Counted from the first letter of the stretch, positions 46,361 to 56,810 are shown. The stretch is DNA of 64,000 nucleotides from Narthecium ossifragum (GCA_963920575.1 OY986974.1:3051275-3115274); one strand, 5' to 3'. The notes: generated from the letters alone by a model not told the origin. Numbers and translations are program-made.

Positions 46361-46559
46361 CTATGAGGGAGAGATTACAAATCCCAAACCCTAGCAAAGA
46401 CAAAGATATCTCTCTTTAGGGTTGCCTACTTTCACATCTCTCAAAGAACAAAGAAAACCATAAAAGCACACCAAGAAGGCCTAGAAAACCCCTATTTATA
46501 GGCCTCAAACAGTTTAGGATCGGATTAGATCTAAACCGTCCAATTTTAAAGTCTACAGT

Positions 46560-46770
46560 GTCTTGGATCGATCTAAACTGAGCTTGGATCGATCCACTAC
46601 GAAAGACAAGAAAACACACATCTGGAAATAGGGTATAGATCGATCCACTGTAGGTTTGGATCGATCCAAAGTGTGAAAACTACAAACTCGTCTCTGTTCT
46701 AGCTTTCTGGATCGATCCAGACAAGCTTGGATCGATGGATCGATCCAGCTTCAGGTTGGATCGATCCAAG
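46560..46770. repeat. GGATCGATCC array in TGTTGGG-family LTR
   Basis: About seven copies of TTGGATCGATCCA and close variants, including a TGGATCGATGGATCGATCCAG doublet, lie upstream of the TATA-like box in LTR orientation. Confidence 0.78.
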
Positions 46771-46894
46771 ATGTAAACAGAGACCAAAAACATCAGAATT
46801 CCATCTTGGTGAATTCTCAACATTGCATCATGATTGTCTCCGCTTCCTTGTGCCGCCACTAACTCTCATGTGGAGAAAAAAACCCAACAAAAGC

Positions 46895-47697
46895 TAGCTA
46901 GGAAAATGGGGCACTTTTTTTGAGTCATATACTGTTGCTTCAATTTGATATAGTTATAGTCTTCGAGAGTTCAATCCCGAAAACTAGGAAAATGAGTATC
47001 CATGACAGTTTGATCGCCAAAGCCAGGAAAATGAGGCATTTTGTTTTTCTGTCAGTCGTATAGATTTTGTATGCCTTTGGTAATTAAGAGAGAAAAAATT
47101 CAATAGGTGCGTGCACCACATCAGCTTGTGTGAAGCTCCATTCAAATCATGGTTGGCACATCAATATTTGTCAGTTCTAACTAGATTAGTTGACATGCCA
47201 GTGGATGGTGATATACCCATTTTAGACAAGATGAAACAAAGAAAACAAAAATCAAACATATGATAATTAAAACTTCAAACTGAATGAGACGGGAAATATT
47301 TTAGGGATGTATGGCTTATATATATATACTAGGTGGTGGGTCCGTGCCACCTGGCACGGCTAACTGTCCGCCCCCACTATCTCTATTATAACTTACGCCA
47401 CATCAGCAACTATCCTTTTTTTATTTATTTAATTATAATTTTATACCACGTGTATGTCATGTGTGTATAAATTTATGACTCAGATGATGAGTCATAAAAG
47501 TAACTACCCTTGAATCTTATAAGGTAGATAAGTATGTATATTTAAAACTAATCTCCTGCCTTATGATTATAAGGATGTATATTTAAAACTAACCTAGGAA
47601 ATATGATAAAAATATACAAAGTTAACTTAGGAAAATATACATGTAAATCAACTAATAGGAGGTAAACGGTTGTAACCGTTATTGCTCCGTATAAGAT

Positions 47698-47698
<1 letters not shown>
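46895..47698. other. Intergenic AT-rich DNA
   Basis: It contains two more GAAA(A)CTAGGAAAATG motifs. At 47570-47690 it holds a diverged copy of the repeat found upstream of both P450 genes. No gene recognised. Confidence 0.45.

Positions 47699-47771
<73 letters not shown>
47699..47771. repeat. (TA)n microsatellite
   Basis: About 36 uninterrupted TA repeats. Frames reading Tyr-Ile repeats across it are artefacts. Confidence 0.95.
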
Positions 47772-47774
<3 letters not shown>

Positions 47775-47951
47775 ACGAACCTAGTAAAGCATACACGAAT
47801 AGTTCGAGAATAACATTTAATACTATACAATGTTTGTTTCGTAAAACATAGAGTAAGTATACAAATGTTGTCACAGTATAATTAAAATATTAAATAGACG
47901 AAAACGGCCTTAGTGAGGTGGAAGCGGCCGATGATGAAATTTTACAGTTTA

Positions 47952-48197
47952 TGAAACAAAAATGCTTTTCATAAACACTTAATGTGAAATGTTGCTGCAT
48001 TAATTTAAGGTATAAATTTAATGGTTAATTAGAACATCTGCCTCATGTTAATTCTTTGATGTTTTTTCATAAACATCACTTGGTATTATGGTCACCGATT
48101 AATCGTGCCAGTGGCATGGGCTTATAATGTTAGAGTCCCATAAACATAGGACTACTCTAGCATTGCATCGACATAGACGTTGGCGTGAGCCAACCGT
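47952..48197. repeat. Duplicated block, copy B (second part)
   Basis: Nearly identical to 6052-6306. The match resumes at 51824 on the far side of the LINE insertion. Confidence 0.8.
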
Positions 48198-48287
48198 CTT
48201 TTTTTGTTTTTTGTTTGACAACTTGAGCCGAAAGACTAGTGAAAATAAAGACAAAACAGGATATTAATAAGCCAAAAGGAAATAAGC

Positions 48288-48980
48288 TTAAATATCCACC
48301 AATCTAGGATAAGTAAAACCTCCTCCAAACCTCCCCAGGCCATCGGCGGCACCGTTCTCCTCCCTCAGAATGAAGCTGATATGAATTTCTGCAAACTGGG
48401 AGGCCAACCAGCATACTTGCTGAAGTCTTTGCTTGAGTGGCTCTGGCCAAACATGGTGGCCATTAAGACACTCCACAAGATCCCAAGCATCCATTTCCAC
48501 AAACATCCGATTAATGTCGTGAACTTAGCCAAATTAAATGATCTTTCCAGCGCACCAAGCTCCGCACACATAGCATTATTAGCAGTCCCTCCTTCCGACA
48601 AAACCCAGACTTGCTCTCCATGACCATTCCAGCAAGCAGCTCCAACTCCTGCACACCCACTGTTACTGCAGTACGAGGCATCGGTCCTCAACCAAAAAAA
48701 AATCTGGCCTAGACAATTGCCTCCTCTCTACTGTATGTCTCTTACATCCTCTCCCTCTGAGCACCCATTCCTTAGCTTGCCAAATAACCGATTTCACCAG
48801 GTTCTGCACAGAGTCTCCAACCCCATCAAACACGACTCTGTTACGATTCTTCCAAAGCAACCAAATACCATAACCAATTCTCGCCTTCCTTTCAGTCCAT
48901 AAAGCCGATTTAGTGGATTTTCCAATCACCTCCGCCCATCTGGCCCAGCCCTCCCGGGATTTAAACTCCATATCAGTCAC
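48288..48980 (-). pseudogene. LINE RNase H and linker region
   Basis: Minus frames show TDASYCSNSG, AMCAELGALE, EMDAWDL and REENGAADGLGRFG, which supply the four acidic positions expected of a LINE RNase H. They lie in two frames, so at least one frameshift separates them. The upstream frame (48663-48980) holds the linker with YGIWLLWKNRNRVVFDG. Confidence 0.8.
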
Positions 48981-49043
48981 AAAGACTCTCCTCCATACCT
49001 CCTTGGACTCATGGCAATCAAAGAACAGGTGATGGATGGTTTC

Positions 49044-49620
49044 CTATGCAACTCCACACCACGAGCACAAAGCATCTTCAACGGCGCCTACCCGGAGCAG
49101 CGCGACTTTCGTCGGAACCTTACCATGACCCAATTTCCATAAAAAAGCTCGAACACGAGGGCCAAAAGGTCCTTTCCAAATAGAATTCCATCTGATAGAT
49201 CCCTCAACCCCCTCCCGGGTAACCTTATCAGCCACTCCCCGAGTCCATGCTGGCCTCTCCCCTTCCTCTGTTTCTGCAATAGGTAGAGCTAGAATCTGAT
49301 CTGCAACCAGCGGAGAGAAGAGCTTCCTAACCTTCCTGGGCCGCCATCGTCCTTCACTGTTGATGAGTTTACCAACGCTCATCTGATCTTGCATCAAGTT
49401 GATATCAAAGAACATAGGCTTGCGATCCAGAGGAAGATCGAGAACCCACCAGTCCTTCATGACGCTAAGCCTACTTTCTGAAGATGGAGATCATCGTAGG
49501 CCTAGCCTAAGATAATGAAGAGACCTACACACAGAACGCCACACCGGAGAGGAGCCCACGGGAGGTTTTGCTGAAGGAAGAACCCCTCGCCATCTGTACT
49601 TAGCCCGGACAACACGCTGC
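49044..49620 (-). pseudogene. LINE zf-RVT region
   Basis: The minus frame contains IRWNSIWKGPFGPRVRAFLWK and GKVPTKVALLRVG, ending with CSWCG. This is the zinc-binding domain that follows reverse transcriptase in plant LINEs. A stop directly after CSWCGVA breaks the frame. Confidence 0.8.
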
Positions 49621-49625
49621 CAGAG

Positions 49626-51303
49626 TGACACGCCTTGAAAAGTGTCGTTACCTTAACAAGGACGCCAAAATTACAAATTTATAATCAAACTACTGACTAA
49701 CTACTTTATGGGTAGATAGTAGCAAGTCCAAGTCGGTCCACAGGGAAAACAGGATTAAGCCTAATTACGGTGCATAGTTCTAAATCAAAGGTTAAGGGAG
49801 ATGGATGATAGTTGGTCTTTGAACTACTTTGGGAGAATAACAATAAAGAAAAGACTAGGAAGTTCTAATCCGTAATCGATAGCTATCTAGGCATTCCTAG
49901 GACAAGAGCAATTCAATAAGTTCAAGATGGTTTTCTAAGGTTGATAGAAGATCGGCTAGGTCCACTATCACTCAACATAGATTCATTAGAAGGCTACGTC
50001 GGAATGAAGATCAAATCAGCGGATAATTGGTAGGAAAATAATCAAAGTGGTTCTAGCACTTTGAGATCGCCTAATCAATAAAGATAAAGAACGAATTGTA
50101 GGTTACAATCATAGGTCTTAATGGTTCTAGCATTAAGGTAGTGGTTCTAGCACTCCTACAATCATAATCTAGGGTTTAGAATCCAATCCAAAGATCTAAC
50201 ATGGTTCTAGCATGAAAGCATCTTGAACAAGTCCTAATCCTAGCTTCTAACATGCAACGCTCAAAACCAGCGATCGTAATCTCAGCATAACTTTCACATC
50301 CGAACTCGAAACAAGGTGATTCAAGATTCGATGGAAAGCTAAGATAGAGATCTAAGACTTTTATGTTTTGAGTTTTCACAAAATCCGGCTGTATACCCAT
50401 GAAAAAACCGAGACAAGACAGACCGAAATTAGGGCACAAAGAACATACAATCCATTCACCATAATACAAATTACCAATAGATATAAACTCTGAAATCAAT
50501 CCATTAAACCATCATAAAGTACATGCTCAGATCCATAGGAAAAACCTAGATAAACTCCCTATTACATCATAGAATTTCCTAGATTAAAGATTTAGCTACT
50601 CATCTTGAAGAGACGATCCATCGGAGAAGGTTGATGAAGCGCTCCCGCCATGGATCTATCTTCAAGATCTAACCCTAATGTTTATGGAGGAAGAGGAGCC
50701 AAAGAAACACCCAGGAGGAGAGGAAAATTCGTCCTTGGGTGGCTGCCAAAATTCGTCTCACAACATCTATTTATAGGCCTTAATCAAACCCTAACTCGGA
50801 TTATATCTCAACCATTTATTTTTCCCCCAGCATCAAATGAGATCGATCTCCATTGGAAATGGGATCGATCTCCTTCATTCGTGACCTCAAAATCTGGGTG
50901 ATGCCCGACCAAGATCGATCTGCTTTAGAAAGCGGATCGATCTGGTTTTTTCGTAACTGCTTCTTCTGCACCTCTGTACTAAAAATAGCATATCTTCCTC
51001 TAGGAAACTCCAAATCACGAACCGTAAAAAGTTCTGGAATCTAGACTTCAAGAGCTTTCCAAATATATATAGTACATCATCTGGTTCTTCTTAAGCAGGT
51101 ACAGTTTAATCTTCAAAGATTGCCCACCTTTGCTCCTTTGACTTCGCAGGTTCTTTATTTGTTCGTTTTAGCACCAAACTTGATCTAATCTTCGTTGAGG
51201 GTCCTTAAGCCTGAAATGGGGAAAAGACAATCAAAATAGCATTGCTCGGAGGCTAACAGGACCTAGTTAAAGGGGCGATTTGTGCACTTTTCACGCATTA
51301 TCA
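49626..51303 (-). mobile_element. Solo LTR, Athila-type, TSD CAGAG
   Basis: A 1,678-bp unit with ends TGACACGCCTTGAAAAGTG and CACTTTTCACGCATTATCA, and perfect CAGAG duplications at 49621-49625 and 51304-51308. It inserted into the LINE. A TATTTATAGG box at about 50768-50777 lies beside AGATCGATCT motifs (50839-50945). Confidence 0.88.
50839..50945. repeat. Short AGATCGATCT array
   Basis: Four GATCGATCT motifs occur in about 105 bp, a shorter version of the array in the sister solo LTR at 45945. Confidence 0.7.
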
Positions 51304-51353
51304 CAGAGGGACTCCTGCGAACAAAGCTTAGCTGCTCTCATGCTTCGAAAAGC

Positions 51354-51817
51354 TTACTGCCATATAGAAAGACTCCGAAACGCTGCACCCCCATCTTCCT
51401 TCGGGGAACACATGATCTCCCAACGAACGTTGGACATACTGGATTGTCGCCCACCCCAAACAAATGCTCTCCCCAATTTCTCGATCTTTTTCAGAATCGA
51501 TGCCGGCACATGCACAGCCATCATCATAAACACCGGGAGAGATTGAATGACATGCCTATAAAGGGTCATTTTACCCGGGAGGGACAGCTTCATTGCACTC
51601 CATTTGGAGAGTCTGTCCACCACCTTATCAATAAGATCACTAAAATCCTCTCGACGTAGCCATCTTCCACTTAGAGGAACTCCCAAATATTTCCACCTAG
51701 TAGAGGACTCCTCAATTCCTAGTCTTCTGCAGATCCGCCGTCGCCGGCCCTCCCGGAGCACCGGAGAAAGTATAGCACTAGATTTTGTAGGGTTAAGAGC
51801 CATTCCAGATATGGTCA
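51354..51817 (-). pseudogene. LINE reverse transcriptase C-terminal fragment
   Basis: The minus frame begins with LTISGMALNPTKSS and continues with RWKYLGVPLSGRWLRREDF and KMTLYRHVIQSLPVF, the late palm and thumb segments of a non-LTR reverse transcriptase. The YXDD catalytic part lay upstream and is lost by 5' truncation. The frame reaches the insertion border, so the ATG further out belongs to flanking DNA. Confidence 0.85.
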
Positions 51818-51827
51818 AACCGTTGAG

Positions 51828-51943
51828 CACTTGTTTCAATGATTTCTTCTTCTATTATTACTTAACATATTATAGGTTAAAAAAACACTTGTTTCAATGA
51901 TTTCTTCTTCTATTATTACTTAACATATTATAGGTCAAAAAAA
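51828..51943. repeat. 58-bp tandem duplication at a MULE border
   Basis: CACTTGTTTCAATGATTT and what follows are repeated at 51828-51885 and 51886-51943. Each copy includes the target 9-mer and the first bases of the adjoining Mutator-like element. Copy A has a single copy. Confidence 0.85.
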
Positions 51944-53425
51944 CACTTTAGTATTCTATGATTTCAAAATTTTACAGTTTAGTATCTTCAATTTTAAAAA
52001 TTATATAATTGTGCCCCTAACTTTCAAAATGATGTAGTTTAGTCCCGCCATCCAACACCGTTACTCTAATTTGATCGCAAACCAGTCATTGTGCTCAATT
52101 TTAACTGGTTTTCGTTGACGTGGGCTGGTTTTCACTGACGTGTGGAAGTGAAAGAGAGAAATACGGGAGGGAGAGAGAGAGCACCTGTCGGAGATAGAGA
52201 TCCGACATCCAACGAAGCTGTAGCAGATTAGATATGGCGTCCCCCAAGCTCCCACCGCCGGCGTCTTGCTGAGCACATGGCGCTCATCGTCGATGATCTC
52301 GAGGAGCTCGCAACTCGTCATCGCCGGCAGCCCCAAGACGATGCAGACCTCGTGGAGGGCGCCGACCTCGCCGTTCCCGCCATGACGTCACGGTTTCGGA
52401 GCTCGGGGTTGGTGGAGAGGTCGTCGGGGTGGTGATCGGCTGGCGAAGTTGGTAGCGAGCAGGGCCGTGGGGTCTTGCTAGTGGTGGAGGTAATGGTTTG
52501 GGGTGGAAGCAACTAAATGGTCGGATCTGCCTGGTGGGTGGCGACAGTGCTGATTCTGGTAAGGTTGGCGGTGGTGATGCTTGGGAAGGTGGAGAACGGC
52601 GACGCCATGGACACCGGTCTGATCTATGTAGAGAGCGATCGTGTGCAACCACACCGCAACGGAAGGGCGAGGCATCGGCGACGATGCAGAGTAGCGATGG
52701 TGAGGCAGCCGTGGGAGTTGATGGAACGGGCAGAGAGGAGGAGCAGGACTTGGAGGGCGAGGACGGCGTTGAAGACCCACGCCGAGAAATAGTTGCCGAA
52801 AGCGGATGATAAGGATGGCTTGGGCTTCTTGACCGGGTGGACCTTCGTCGCCGGAGGATGGCTTGGGCTTCTTCCCTCTCCTCTGTTTTCTCCCCCCTCC
52901 TATGTTTTCTTCCCCGTTTCTCTCTTCCTCTCCCGATGATGCAGGAGCGGGTTCTCCACGACGACGACGATTACGTCTGAGCGGGTCCTCGTCTTTCTCG
53001 AAACCCATCCTTCATCGTCGGTGTCCTTGTCTTCCACTGGCCACGCATAGAACGAAGATGACGAGAAGGAGGATGACCCCGAGCGGGTTCTCTACGACGA
53101 CGATGAGGCTGGTTCTCCACGACGACGACGACGACGAGGCTGGTTCTACATGACGACGACGTCGGCGTCCTTGTCTACCACCGGCCACGCATGGGACGAG
53201 GAGGAGGAGGACGGCGAACCCGAGCGAGTTCTGCACGACGATGACGACGACGGCCATGCGTAAAGGGTTCTAACTTGTTTACCGTTAGCTCATGTGACGT
53301 CGTTGGCCTCTTGGATCTAAACTGAACGGTTTTGTAACGTCAATTATTTTTTAATAATTTTTAAAATTGAAGGCAGTAAACTGCAAAATGTTGAAACTAC
53401 AATATACTAAAATGTTTTTTTGACC
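51933..53425. mobile_element. Mutator-like element with gene-like interior, 9-bp TSD
   Basis: The inverted ends share about 75 bp, from GGTCAAAAAAACA to CTTCAATTTTAAAAATTAT. The flanking 9-mers CATATTATA (51924-51932) and TATATTATA (53426-53434) differ by one base; copy A at 6351-6359 has the exact TATATTATA. There is no transposase. The GC-rich inside (52240-53260) looks captured. One minus-strand stretch (about 52210-52385) reads GALHEVCIVLGLPAMTSCEL and onward, like an exon. I cannot name the donor gene. Confidence 0.82.
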
Positions 53426-53534
53426 TATATTATAAGTATATGTAAAATCTCTGCACTGTACACCTGTGTTATTTAGTACGAAAAGAAAAGCAGGTGTTCC
53501 GACTTCCGAGGGGTACATGAATGAAGGATACAAG

Positions 53535-54634
53535 TAGGGGTGTCCAAAAAGCCCAAATGGCTCGGCCCGGTACGGGTACGGACCGGACCCGCCAGGGCCG
53601 TAGCCCGGTCCGGCACGGGTGTTGGCCCTGCTGGACCGGGCTGATCCGGGTTCAGGGCCGGACCAGGGCCCCTTGCTCAAAAACCCGGTCCGGGTTTTAA
53701 AGCCCATGTCTCTCTCGGACTCTCCCTCTCCCTCTCCCCCCCTCTCTCTCTCTCTCGCAGCTTCTCCCTCTCCCCCTCTCTCTCTCGCAGCTTCTCAGCT
53801 TCGTCGTCCCCGCCGCAGGGGGTCTGCCAAGCCGTCCAAGGACCTCGACGGGGTGGATGCGCCGCCGCTCTTCGCCGGCAGAGGCGGGAAATGAGGAGGC
53901 TCTGCGGCCTCCCCGTCATCCATCAATGTCGTGGCTTCTCCGTCATCGATCGATGCCGCGGCTTCCCCCCGTCATCGATCGACGCCGCCCCGCCAAGCCC
54001 CACCTCCATCGACGCCGCCCCCGCCAAGCCCCATCTCTCTTCCAACCTCCACCGGCTTCCACTTCGCCCGATCCCCGACCTCTTCGCCGGGCCCAAGCTT
54101 CACCGATCCATGGTGGTGGAGCCTCCGGGATCAGCCGTGAGTTGTGCCTCGACCTCGCCCGAGCCAGTTGCCGCGTCGTCGCCGCCGCGCGTCGCATCTA
54201 CAGCCTTCGATCCCTGAGTGAAGAAATCGACCCCTTGGGCGTCCGGTCCGTGGTGGTGGAGCTCGACGTCAGCGCCGGGAGCGAAGCCATGGATGAGCTC
54301 ACGCCGGGAGCGCCGCATCGACGGCCTTCGTTCACGCGCTTGGCACGGGGTGCTCCGGCGAGGTGGGCATCGGGTTTGGTGAGGCACACGAGAGAGAAGG
54401 TGAAGGGGAGAACAGAGGACGAGAGATGGAGAGGAGAAATGGGCGGGTGGGCCGGGTTAGGCCTGGTCCGGTCCGGCCCAACCCGGTTTTCAAGCCGGGC
54501 AGGGTCGTACTGGGCCGGACCGGGTTGTAAGCCTAATTGGCCCGGTACTGGCCCAGCCCGGTCCGGATGACTACCAGGGCCGGACCGGGTATTGCCTCCA
54601 ACCCGGCCCGGCCCGGCCCGGATGGACACCCCTA
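53535..54634. mobile_element. hAT-type element carrying a dehydrogenase fragment
   Basis: The unit starts TAGGGGTGTCCA and ends TGGACACCCCTA. It is flanked by a perfect 8-bp duplication GATACAAG (53527-53534 and 54635-54642). Terminal sequence and duplication length are diagnostic of the hAT superfamily. The subterminal DNA is packed with CCGGCCC/GGGCCGG motifs on both sides. There is no transposase. The centre carries an SDR coding fragment. Confidence 0.88.
54112..54297 (+). pseudogene. Short-chain dehydrogenase/reductase N-terminal fragment
   Basis: About 62 codons encode a Rossmann-fold start: GGGASGISRELCLDLARA, then CRVVAAARR, LRSLSEEI and VVVELDVS. This corresponds to the nucleotide-binding TGxxxGIG loop and the following strands of plant SDR enzymes. 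The catalytic YxxxK region is absent and the glycine motif is altered (SGIS for SGIG), so it is a captured fragment, not an enzyme. Confidence 0.75.
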
Positions 54635-54652
54635 GATACAAGCGGTAGTGAA

Positions 54653-54688
54653 CTAGAGATGATGGGAGAGGACATCAGCTATGGATGG
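54653..54688 (-). pseudogene. Remnant of a CYP81 C-terminus
   Basis: On the minus strand 36 bases read PSIADVLSHHL and stop, matching the SMADVLSRL end of the P450 genes. The downstream AAGCGGTAGT is also shared with the 3' flank of the pseudogene at 62538. The hAT element inserted 18 bp away. It is short, but flank and frame agree. Confidence 0.5.
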
Positions 54689-55706
54689 AATTAATTCATC
54701 CTTCCGCTTCCTGAGCTGCCACATCTTCTTCTCCATCCCACCACCTGCTCCCATTTATGCACCCATTTTAACAACGGTATAAAAGTCGTCCCCCACGCGG
54801 TTCACCGTTCACCGCCGAGAGCTTAACGTTCTCTCCTCCAAGATCTCGCTGAATTCTCTGGCATCCTCTTTCACGTTTGTCTCCTCTGACCCATAGTATC
54901 TCTTCTAGTGATTATATAATCACGTGTTAAGAGCTAAAGTTAAGATAATGCTGAAGGAGCAATGACCATTCATAATTTCTCCATGGAATTTGGCAAGTTC
55001 TAGAATATCCGTGGAGGAAAGTCTTGGGATAGCCTGAGATTTAGGATTCCGGTCGTATCTGGTTGCCCATAAAGTCTTGAAATACTACGAGAGTTGGATA
55101 GCGAAAGCTAGGATAGTGCGGATACCATGAGCGCCGGCAGCGACAATTAATCTCTACTACATGCATGATCGGCAACGACCGGAACTACCTTGGGTCAAGT
55201 AGCTCCGTTTGGTTGGTGGTACGTACGTAGATTATTCCGGGGTTAAGATTATTCCAGGTTTGTTATTCTAGTTGTCATATATGTTTGGTCGAAGATCTAC
55301 CAATAAAAGAACATCAGTGTTGACTGTTTCGTTGGAAAAATTCTGACCAATTCAGTGTCCCGACAAAACCCTTGATTTTAATTATGCCAAATGCAAAGGA
55401 GCAACGACTCGTGGCATACCCCATCTATCCATAGCCCCTGTTTGGTTTGGTGAGAGGGTTGAGTTATACCGAGTCAAGGGAATTTTAGATTAGAAAAATG
55501 GGGGGATAAAATAATGATTACGTGGGGGTAAGAAAAAACGTTTAGATATAAAAGATGGAATAGAGAGAGAAAATGTGAAGAGAAATTAATGATTACGTGA
55601 TATAGTTTATTTTTATTTATATATATATATTTTTTAATTTTATGACTATTGAGATTTTCATTTATATTTTTGATTATAATTTTCGATGTTCATGTCACAA
55701 ATCAAC
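54689..55706. other. Intergenic DNA between hAT element and P450 gene 2
   Basis: No gene recognised. One GCGAAAGCTAGGATAGTGCGG motif occurs at about 55098. GTTTGGTTGG-type starts at about 55206 and 55440 resemble MITE ends, but I found no matching inverted partners. Confidence 0.4.
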
Positions 55707-55850
55707 CTTATAAGGAGCAATAACGGTTAACCTGCATTAATTCATATCCCCTAAGTTTCTTTATATATATTCTCTAAATTTGTTTTATATAAACCTGCAT
55801 TAATTCATATCAACCTAAGTTCTATTAATATTATTTTATGTAATATGTAA
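55707..55850. repeat. P450-flank repeat, copy 1
   Basis: ACCTTATAAGGAGCAATAACGG, then CTGCATTAATTCATATC twice, then CTAAGTTCTATTAATATTAT. The same order recurs at 56581-56720, and inverted at 33095-33230 upstream of P450 gene 1. Confidence 0.75.
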
Positions 55851-56580
55851 ATACTTATATTTATTTTATATACCCTAAGTTAGACTTATAATATTTTATT
55901 GGCTATGTTTTATGGTGGCAGTGAACAAAAAACTATGACCAACCTTCAAACCCTGGACCACCTACGAGTCAACACAACCGTCTAACCAGACAAACTACAG
56001 GGAGTTTGTTAAAATTTTATATTAACAATAACTAAAAACTGTGTCAGGGGCACAGGTGAGTACTAGTATATTATATAGTATATATACTATAACATATAAT
56101 ACAATATTAAATAATACGAAATATTATATTATATTATACAATCTCGATTATATATTGTACAATACAATATATATAGAACATTATATATATATATATATAT
56201 ATATATATTCTCAATTATATCATATTTTAATGATCAGCTTAAGGCAAGTGTCTAAGGAATTTGTATGCTACCGAAAAACATGTTAAGTAATCTATTTAAA
56301 ATTAAAAAATATTAACGTTTTATGATTTGAATATATAAAGCTTGATACAAGCTGACATAATGTATGACTATTTTCCTAGCTTTCGCGATCGAACTCTCAG
56401 ACGATATAAGCTATAAGCGAGACTCATGATAATAGTCTCCCAAGCCTTATCTATGGGCCAACCATATATGCTCCTGAAACGTAATCATCAATGACGTAAC
56501 ATGTAAGCATATATGCAATCACGTTGTGAAATAATTAAGCTAGTTAGTAATTATTGACTATTACTTGTTTTGAGGTATAT
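55851..56580. other. AT-rich intergenic DNA
   Basis: It holds a (TA)n run at about 56183-56209 and a stretch (55910-56060) resembling 56820-56945 just before P450 gene 2. No gene recognised. Confidence 0.45.
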
Positions 56581-56810
56581 TCAACCTTATAAGGAGCAAT
56601 AACGGTTAACCTGCATTAATTCATATCCCATAAGTTTTTTTATATATATTCTTTAAGTTTGCTTTATATAAACCTGCATTAATTCATATCAACCTAAGTT
56701 CTATTAATATTATCTTATACAATATGCAATATGCAAAGACTTATAATATTTTTTAAAGTTCTATTAATATTATCTTATACAATATGCAATATGCAAAGAC
56801 TTATAATATG
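56581..56810. repeat. P450-flank repeat, copy 2, with 60-bp tandem duplication
   Basis: This is the second copy of the 55707 repeat. At its end AAGTTCTATTAATATTATC and following bases are duplicated head to tail with an exact 60-bp period (about 56697-56756 and 56757-56810). Confidence 0.8.

Larger units (their letters stand above)
44671..46889 (-). mobile_element. Solo LTR (TGTTGGG family) with nested Athila LTR, TSD AAAGC
   Basis: The termini are TGTTGGGGATTCC and AACCCAACA, with perfect AAAGC duplications at 44666-44670 and 46890-46894. The second member at 2689-5892 shares the ends and architecture. About 720 bp belong to this LTR; the rest is the nested LTR at 44865-46360. A minus-strand TATA box (CCTATTTATAGG, about 46491-46502) lies beside a GGATCGATCC array (46560-46770). 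Confidence 0.86.
48198..51817 (-). mobile_element. 5'-truncated LINE (L1 type), split by a solo LTR
   Basis: A T-rich end at 48198-48222 is the complement of a poly-A tail. Minus-strand coding remains run from reverse transcriptase (51354-51817) through a zinc-binding zf-RVT region (about 49044-49620) to RNase H (48288-48980). AACCGT is repeated at both borders (48192-48197 and 51818-51823), and copy A shows the uninterrupted site. The 5' half with endonuclease and most of the RT is missing, usual for LINE truncation. The Athila solo LTR at 49626-51303 split it later. Confidence 0.87.

Noticed and set aside
47548..47874. 108-codon minus frame with a Tyr-Ile repeat
   Set aside because: Translation of the (TA)n microsatellite.
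52478..53008. 176-codon minus frame as a gene
   Set aside because: Basic, Pro/Arg-rich composition and overlapping frames on both strands within a MULE interior; no recognisable domain.
55430..55600. MITE starting CCCCTGTTTGGTTTGG
   Set aside because: The start resembles common plant MITE ends, but I could not find a matching inverted end or target duplication.
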